Shown here piece after piece: positions 57,290 to 64,000 of a stretch of 64,000 nt of DNA. The translations under genes were made by a program, and so were the position numbers. Origin of the DNA: Talpa occidentalis (Eukaryota; Chordata; Mammalia; Eulipotyphla; Talpidae); NCBI RefSeq assembly GCF_014898055.3, contig NW_023604861.1, forward strand, positions 85,594,399 through 85,658,398, in the 5' to 3' direction. The notes under the pieces were generated by a model. The model made no database searches, was not told the DNA's origin, and saw only the letters and a program-made list of their open reading frames with translations. How positions within the stretch are numbered: the first letter of the stretch is position 1; each line of letters opens with the position of its first letter.

Positions 57290-57635
57290 CTTTCAAGCCA
57301 GGCCTTGACAGATCCAATAGTAATATTTCCACCTTTAGGGTCATTAAATCTGGTTTACTACTTCTCAGCACTGTTATTGTAGGGTGAAAGCAGCCGTAGA
57401 GGCTCTGTCAACAAATGAGTGTGGCTGGATTCAAATAAAACATTATGAAGGAACATTAACATTTGAAATTCTTTTGATTTCCGTGCCACAAAGTCGTACC
57501 ATACTTTAGAGTTTTCCACTCCCACACCTCCAGTTATCTAAAGGTGTGAAAACCATTCTTAGCTTGTAAATTGAAGCCATACAAAAATAGGCATCAGAGT
57601 GTGCTACACATGCCACTGTTTGCTGACCCTCACTT
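57290..57635 (-). mobile_element. hAT (Charlie-type) DNA transposon, longer member of the 24-kb family
   Basis: 'aatagtaatatttccacctt', 'gtagggtgaaagcagccgta' and 'gattcaaataaaacattatg' are followed, after about 110 bp that shorter copies lack, by 'accattcttagcttgtaaat' and 'tgtttgctgaccctca'. Diverged; no coding capacity. Confidence 0.7.
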
Positions 57636-58620
57636 CAGATGATCCTTTAAAAAATTAATTTTCATAGCTGATTAAGAAAGCAGGAGGCAAGGTGTTTGAG
57701 GTTAGTTTGGGTAGTACTAAGTACTGTAACAGGTGGGTAACATTAACTACCGAGACCTCAAAATCTCAACGTTTTGCCATGTGTCTATCTGCTCATGAAA
57801 AGTCCAAACATGTGTTCTGAATGAGTGCGTAGCTTTCCCTAAAGGGTGATTTAGGGACCTGGATTCTGACACATACAGCAAAGGGGGTTGGGAGGAGAGC
57901 GTGCTGAGAATGACAGTAGCTGGCTGGTCAAACACTGTCTGGACACGCTGCTTCCGTGAGAGGCATGCAGGTCTGGGTTGGGCTGCTAGCTGTCCCCGTC
58001 ACCGTCATTTTCTTGGGCAAACACTTGAGTATAGCTAGTGATGCTGATTAATGGTCCTTTTGTGAACCAAGCTGAGAGTAGAGGACATCCTTCTATGACA
58101 GTTGAAGCTACTTGGAGGATTTTTGATGTGTTGGTGGTAGGCAACATATATGTGTACATATAATTCATATATATGCGAAAGGTGTGAACTTATACCTCTA
58201 AAATTATAGGGGTATAATTATAGGGGTATAAGTGTTGCAAACCAAAGGTACCTCAATGAAAAATAATGCAATTAAAAAAATTTAAGTGAAATAGTTAAGG
58301 AAAAGAAAGTTAAAGCTACTAATGAAGACATGCCTGACATATATTCAGGGTCAAGGTTTTCCAACTGAAAACTATTCTGGGTGTGCCTCAAACAAGCTCC
58401 AACATGTAAGTGGTACAAGCCTCAACATTCTTCACTCAAAAGCCTGACTGTAACGTATTTTGTCTGGAAAAGCTTTAAAGAGTTGTAACCAATTGCCCAA
58501 TATGGCCATAAAAAACCATCAACAAAGAACCCAGGAACTTAAAATATTAAGCAATATAACCTCATTTGAACCTTCCCCAAATACAGTCATATTAAAATGT
58601 ATTTCCAGTAACTCAAAGTA
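57636..58620. other. Stretch without a gene; small duplicated word at 58197
   Basis: TTATAGGGGTATAA occurs twice in a row near 58195-58226. Nothing else recognised. Confidence 0.4.
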
Positions 58621-58624
58621 TCAG

Positions 58625-58828
58625 CCTTGGCAAACTTCATGTTTTGGGGCCAGACAATTCTTTATTGTGGGGGTTGCCCAGTGCATTAAAGAATGTTAGT
58701 AGCTTCCCCAACCTCTGCATACTCAATGCTCCCTTTTCCCAACTCCTTCAGTTGTGACATACAGTGTCTCTAGGCATTATCAAGTGTCCCCTGGGGATAA
58801 AATTGCCTTGTGTTGAGAATCATTGAGG
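58625..58828 (-). mobile_element. MER20-type hAT transposon
   Basis: 'ggggccagacaattctttat', 'tgtgggggttgcccagtgc' and 'aagtgtcccctggggataaa', with the terminal 'gttgagaatcattg', match MER20, nearly full length. Confidence 0.85.
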
Positions 58829-59590
58829 ACCTCAATGATAGGACTTACTGAAAAAAAAAAAAAACTGAATATGATTCAACACAATGTTGCAGGACTGAAG
58901 CCATAAATGCTGATGCTAACTTTCTTGAATATTTGGTCTTGAATATTTGTTCTGACAATTAGGAACTGATCTATTAAGACTGATCTTGGTAAAAGATGCT
59001 AACACCAAAGTAGCTGCAGAGATAAAAATAACAGTTTCAGTATGTTCCTTTTAATTTTCAACAGCAGGAGGATATTCAGCTACACACCCCAAAGTGATTT
59101 TATGTCAATACACGCCTGGTTGTTCCTGCCAACTCTGGAGGTGGCTGTAAGAGACATGTTCCAAGTGCATGAATACTGCTCAGAGCCTGTGACCATTACC
59201 ATTTTCTGACTGCTATCTCAAAGGCTAGTATATGATCAATAAAGGTTGAACATTGAATTCACTTCAGGGTGCATGCCCTACAATGTGATGGAAAATACAC
59301 TTAACCTCATAGCTGAATTAAAATATGCAATAGACATCAGGTATCTTTTGTCATTATTATTGCCATCATCATTGTTATCACTCAATGGTCAATAGCAGAT
59401 GGTTTTGCTGAAAGCTATTCAAGCTGGGAATGTAGAATAGCCCCCTGCTTCATATATCATTAAAAGAAATTAGAAGAGAACTCACATCCTTTAATATGGC
59501 CTTCTCAATCCTGAGTGATTCAGCCCCTGACTAAGTCTTACCACATCTTACCCCACTTGTCTTCTGATCAATAAACTTACTTGTTGACTT
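58829..59590. other. Stretch without a gene; A-run at 58851
   Basis: A(14) run at 58851-58864 next to MER20. Nothing else recognised. Confidence 0.4.
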
Positions 59591-59596
59591 TTTTTC

Positions 59597-59887
59597 TTTA
59601 AGATTTATATATATATATATATATATATTTATTTATTTATACAAGCACTGGGTACAGTCAGAAGCACGGGAGGGTGAGAGAATTCACCAGAGCCAGAACG
59701 GGGAGCAGAGCAGGCAGAAGGACCGAGGTACACTGCTGAGGGGAGCAGCGGGCGGCAGGAGAGGTCTGCGCGCCATGTGGGACCCTTCTCCGGTGGCAGG
59801 GGAGCAGCCGGGGATCGAACTGGCACTGCAGAGGCTGCGGGCAGCTTCACAACCCAGCGCTCAACCACTGTGCCACCGGGGAAGCCC
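59597..59887 (-). mobile_element. tRNA-derived SINE, subfamily B (copy 24), with (TA)n in its tail
   Basis: Antisense; the tail has expanded to TATATATATATATATATAT at about 59605-59629, then TTTATTTATTTATACAAGCA. Head CTGTGCCACCGGGGAAGCCC. Target duplication TTGTTGACTTTTT at 59581 and about 59891. Confidence 0.95.
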
Positions 59888-59916
59888 ACCCTGTTGACTT
59901 TTTAAAGTGCTTTTTT

Positions 59917-60182
59917 AAAAAAAGATTTATTTATTTATGCATACAAGAACTGGGATACAGGCCAGAGGTGTGGGAGGTGAGAGGATTCACCAGATACAGA
60001 GTGAGGAACAGAACAGGCAGATAGACTGAGGTACACTACTGAGGGGAGCAGGAGGCAACACAGGAGAGATCTGCTGCGCCATGTGGGTAGCTCCCTGGCC
60101 GGCCTGGGATCGAACTTGTCCACACAGGCTGTGGACAGCTTCATAGCGCTGCGCTTAACCCCTTGTGCCACCAGGGGGACCC
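59917..60182 (-). mobile_element. tRNA-derived SINE, subfamily A (copy 25)
   Basis: Antisense, 29 bp after copy 24; tail AAAGATTTATTTATTTATGC, head GTGCCACCAGGGGGACCC. Partial target duplication AAAGTGCTTTTTT/GAAGTGCTCTTA. Confidence 0.92.
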
Positions 60183-60432
60183 TGAAGTGCTCTTACTGTT
60201 GGTGATTTGTCTTCAGTAAATCTGAGGGGGTTCAGGGATGGAGTGTCTTTGAGTCCCCCACTGGTTTTGATAGGCCAACAGATTTGCCAGTTGTGGTATG
60301 AGTTTTTCTTGGCTCAAAACTCATGGGACTTAAAGGCCAGACAGTTGCCAAATGAAGTAAAAAGCAGGTGGTTTATAAAATCTCCATGACTGTAAAATGG
60401 GAGAAATACAGTCTCTTTAATAAATGATATTG
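60183..60432. other. Short stretch with no recognised feature
   Basis: Nothing recognised. Confidence 0.4.
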
Positions 60433-60434
60433 GG

Positions 60435-60670
60435 GGCCTCCCCTTGTGGTGCAGCGGTTGAGCGCTGGGCTGCGAAGCTGCCCGCAGCCTCTGCAGCACC
60501 TGTTCGATCCCCGGCTGCCGGTGACAGACCTCTCCTGCCGAGCCCGCTGCTCCCCTCAGCGGTGTCTGCCTGTTCGGTTCCCCGTTCTGGATCTGGTGAA
60601 TTCTCTCATCCTCCTGCACTTCTGACTGTACCCAGTGCTTGTGTAAATAAATAAATAAATCTTAAAAAAA
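60435..60670 (+). mobile_element. tRNA-derived SINE, subfamily B, internally deleted (copy 26)
   Basis: Head GGGCCTCCCCTTGTGGTGCA, box B TGTTCGATCCCC. The body lacks about 50 bp, including the CCACATGG segment and the 'TACTTCGTCAGT' words. Tail AAATAAATAAATAAATCTTA. Target duplication AAATGATATTGGG / AAATGATGTTGGG. Confidence 0.92.
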
Positions 60671-60671
60671 A

Positions 60672-61700
60672 AATGATGTTGGGAAAATTGGAAAGCCACA
60701 CATAAAAGAATGAAGTTGGATTACTTGCTAATACCATACACAACAATAAATTCCAAATGGTTTAAGATTTAGATAGAAGACCAGGAACAATAAAATAAAT
60801 AGAAGAAAACATTGGCAGTGTGTTCCAAAATATTAATAATAATGATATTTTAGGATTCAACCCCTGTGGCAAGGGGTTGAACAAAAATGAACAATTGGGA
60901 TGAACTCAAGTTACAAAGCTTCTATACAGCAAAAGAAAACACAAGATGAAAATGCAAGACACAATATTGACTGGGAGAAAATATTTTTACATTATACAAC
61001 TGATAAAGGATTAGTATCTAAGATATATAAAAAACCCATACAATTCAACAATAAAAAAGAAATAACCCAATTAATTAATGGGCAGCAGATATGGACAGAC
61101 AATTCACCAAAGAGGGTCTCCAGAAGGTCAAAAGGCATATGAAAAAAATGTTCATCATCACTTCTAATAAGACATGCAGGCGAAAACCACAATGAGAAAC
61201 CACCTCACACCCATGAAAATGGTACCCCACCAATAAATGATGGAGAAGATGTGGAGAAAAAGAAGCCTGATTATACTGTTGGTGGAATGTGAACTAGTGA
61301 AATCTTTATGGAAAGCAATCTGGATTTACCTTAAAAATTTTAAATAGAAATAACATAAGTACCTAGTAATACCTAGTAATCCTCCTCTAGGGCATATGTA
61401 TACACAGAATATGAAGCCATCAACAAAAAAATCCCATATGTTTTACAATATTCACAGCAGCATTATTTACAATAGCGGGCACATGGAAGCAGTTTAAAGA
61501 GCCTTCAGCAGAAGAATGGGTCAAGAAGATGTGGTACATACAAACCATGGAGTGTTACATAGCCACAAGAAAAGATGAAATGCAGCCATTTTAAACAAAA
61601 TGGAGGGAAGTTGAGAGAATTATGTATATATAGCAAAGCAAGTCAGAATGACAAAACAAATATTGGACATTAACATAACAGATAATTTGACAATGTAAAA
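60672..61700 (+). mobile_element. LINE-1 3' part (sense), largest L1 segment
   Basis: 'gtggcaaggggttgaacaaa' aside, the order 'caaagcttctatacagcaaa', 'acccaattaattaatgggca', 'caccaataaatgatggagaa' and 'attcacagcagcattattta' is the ORF2 C-terminal coding region and 3' UTR of an old L1. ORF2 is broken by stops and indels; the 80-codon frame at 60900-61142 is a remnant. Confidence 0.88.
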
Positions 61701-62211
61701 CACTTAAAAAAAGGAGTAGATGTCAGTAAATATCCTGAGGATTCTGAGGTTAAGAGTGAAAGGGGAAGGAGAAGGTACGAGGGGACACAAGGGATGGTGG
61801 TGGGGAAAAAAAAAATGAAGAAAAAACAAAAACCCCAGCCGGTCTATAAAGCCAGGGCTTCCTGTTCCTATGTAAGAGGCTGGTGTTTCAGCAGCAGCAT
61901 ATGCTGAGAATTGGACGCTGAGAAGGTACAAGGCCTGGGGAGGCAGGGCCTAGTAGACAATGTGAATAATGTGGTTTTTACTTCAGGACTTCCCTCTTGC
62001 GATGGGGAGGGGTGGTGGGTGAGCTCAAGGCCTCAGCTCAAGCTGGAGGCTCTGGAAAGGACTTGGAGTGTCATAGGGAAGTAATGTCTAAACATAAGGG
62101 TTTTCCTACTGCCTAAATTCCCTTCAGAGGCCTGCATGTACTCATGAAGTCTTGTGCCCCAGACATGCATGCCCCACCCCATTTTGGAAATTTTTGCAAA
62201 CATTTAACATT
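61701..62211. other. Stretch without a gene
   Basis: Contains A-runs near 61805-61830. No gene or further repeat recognised. Confidence 0.4.
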
Positions 62212-62225
62212 TAAGACCCAGTAAT

Positions 62226-62522
62226 GGGGCCTCCCCAGTGGCGCAGCGGTTGAGCACTGGGTTGCAAAGCTGCCCGCAACCTCTGTGGCGCCGGTTCGAT
62301 CCCCGGCTGCTCCCCGGCCACTGGAGGAGGGTCCCACATGGCGCGCAGACCTCTCCTGCCGCCCGCTGCTCCCCTCAGCAGTGTATCATTGGTCTGCCTT
62401 GTACTGTTTCCCACTCTGGCTCTGGTGAATTCTCTCGCCCTCCCGTGCTTCTGACTGTACCCAGTGCTTGTATAAATAAATAAACAAACAAACAAATAAA
62501 TAAATAAATCTTTAAAAAAAAA
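62226..62522 (+). mobile_element. tRNA-derived SINE, subfamily B (copy 27)
   Basis: Head GGGGCCTCCCCAGTGGCGCA, box B GGTTCGATCCCC, tail AACAAACAAACAAATAAATA. Target duplication CCCAGTAATG at 62217-62226 and 62525-62534. One of the best matches to the B consensus. Confidence 0.96.
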
Positions 62523-62534
62523 AAACCCAGTAAT

Positions 62535-62620
62535 GATGGTAGTACAACTTCATAAATGTAATTAATGCCACTGAATTGTACACTTGAAAAGGCTAAATAT
62601 GATATATGTAATATATATAA
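62535..62620 (+). repeat. LINE-1 3' terminal scrap
   Basis: 'ccactgaattgtacacttga' resembles the L1 3' UTR end. It runs into an AT repeat. Confidence 0.5.
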
Positions 62621-62735
62621 AAATATGTATTATATATTATTATATATTATAAATATAAATATAAAAATATATATCTCATATAATATATACTGTATCATGT
62701 ATATATTATATATAAAATATATAATATATTTGCCA
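62596..62735. repeat. AT-rich microsatellite
   Basis: Interleaved TATATA, ATAAATAT and TATTATATAT motifs over about 140 bp, probably expanded from the neighbouring L1 tail. Confidence 0.85.
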
Positions 62736-64000
62736 TCCTCTGACACCTTATCCTTCCACTCCCCCCCCCAAAAATAACACCCAAAAACCACTGAGCAGGT
62801 TAGAGGACATGATAAAAGTCATGTTACATACCTTTTAAATTATATTTTAACATTAATTTTATATATAGATGTGAGACATTTAAATAAATCCCCCCTTAAC
62901 TTCCAAAAAGAGAGGGGTAGAGAATTTGCAAGGCCCCCTGCACCAAGATGTCTTGCCTATCCACAGGATGTATTACACCCTAGCGTTTTTCCTTTTTAAA
63001 CTTTTATTATGGAAACTTAAGAAATACACTTAGAAAGTAGAGAGGATTGTAGGATAACTTTTCTTATTTATCTGTCCCTCCAATTTTTTCTGTTTGCTTT
63101 TTTTCCTGTAGATCTTATCATAGGCTTACCACAGGCTTCTTACCAATTCATCCATAAATTCTTCAATTATTCTATTTTAACATTATTATTTCATAACTTA
63201 AATCTCATTAAAAGATCCATTTGATGCTGCTGTAAGGGTTAAACAAAATAGAGTTATGTTCAAAAGTCAGCTAAGTTCTTAGATTGTAAGCATTAGATTC
63301 TTACTCCATATTTTAGGAGTTTGCACTCTACCTAGAAATAAAATCATTGACATAAGATTGCACAGAATTAAAGGCTACACTCTCCAAACCACAGATGCCA
63401 AAGAGCAGTTGGTGTAGATTCTGTTAGGAGACCTGCATCCTGGGTGTGTCAGCTGTGCGGGACTCCAAAAGAGAGTTGGCGCTCTGAGCCAAGTCGTTGG
63501 GAGGTCATGATAAGAAGATTCCAGGAATGAGTCTTGGCACTGAAAATTTGGTGTGCCTCACAAGATGATTCACAAGTAGCAAGTTCTAGAGATCAAGATT
63601 CCTAGTTTTTGCATTCAAACCCTTTGTCCCCTCAGACCTCCCCTTTCCTCTTACAATCTTCGTAAGCCACTGGTCCCATCACAAATGCTGTTCCAGTTCT
63701 CTCCTTGGGCAGCTTCTATCCACAGCCTGCTTCTCCAGCCTCAGGAGCTGGATGCTGTCCCATTAGCCTACCCCTGACCTCCTGATTCTTTAGTGTGGCT
63801 GTGATTGGACCCATTGTTTCTATTTGAGACCAGTGAAACTTGTCCTTGCTTTTTGGATTTGAACATGGGCCTAGATAGTCTGAGGGACAAACTTATTCAA
63901 GCAATGATGGACTAGAGACTCTAGAGACTCTAGAGACTAAAAAGTAGTGGGCCGGGAGAGGAAGCGAGAAAAGAAAGGGGTGAGGGAGGGATGAATTAGG
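62736..64000. other. Stretch without a gene
   Basis: 63000-63200 is AT-rich and may be an old interspersed repeat. A triplicated ACTCTAGAG word is at 63910-63937. No gene is evident up to the window end. Confidence 0.4.

Overview
This is nuclear DNA from a placental mammal. It is AT-leaning, and interspersed repeats make up a large part of it: two related tRNA-derived SINE subfamilies, LINE-1, LINE-2 and MIR fragments, old hAT and Tigger DNA transposons, and retroviral LTRs. I found no intact protein-coding gene, no convincing exon series, and no functional tRNA, rRNA or snRNA gene. The window reads as an intergenic or large-intron segment. The dominant SINE has a tRNA-like head with a GGTTCGATCC box B, a body, and a tail carrying AATAAA units followed by TCTT and oligo(A), the 'T+' tail type. 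From memory this most resembles SINEs of rhinolophoid bats (Rhin-1-like). A mole or another laurasiatherian remains possible, and the species assignment is inference.

Layout. 0-9.5 kb: a MIR, SINEs 1-5, an LTR-like repeat at 8.15-8.68 kb and a T-rich LINE-like stretch at 5.8-7.2 kb. 9.9-15.3 kb: an L1 3' end, MIR and L2 pieces, and no lineage SINE until 15.3 kb. 16-21 kb: MIR, a Tigger1-type transposon interrupted by an approximately 175-bp repeat that recurs 1.1 kb downstream, a 42/39-bp tandem duplication, a (CA)n tract and a full-length LTR (19721-20489). 21.6-28.9 kb: a dense SINE cluster with two back-to-back insertions, and a ferritin light chain (FTL) processed pseudogene at 26.5-27.0 kb. 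28.9-40.3 kb: no lineage SINEs, but further LTRs, an MLT1-type LTR and an antisense RPS15 processed pseudogene at 35.3-35.6 kb. 38.3-45 kb: L1 fragments in both orientations, MER5-type elements and three SINEs. 45.6-46.5 kb: a CpG-containing LTR preceded by a purine-rich tract, the best-preserved retroviral remnant here. 48.7-64 kb: SINEs, MER20 and another hAT element, L1 3' ends, L2/MIR pieces and AT microsatellites.

The features do not form an operon or pathway. Their connection is a history of retrotransposition: LINE-1 machinery plausibly mobilised both the SINEs and the two processed pseudogenes, and target-site duplications are visible at many SINE copies. I see no evidence for a new functional system. 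The points most worth following up are the related LTR set, the repeated A/B SINE pairing at single target sites, and the unidentified 175-bp repeat.
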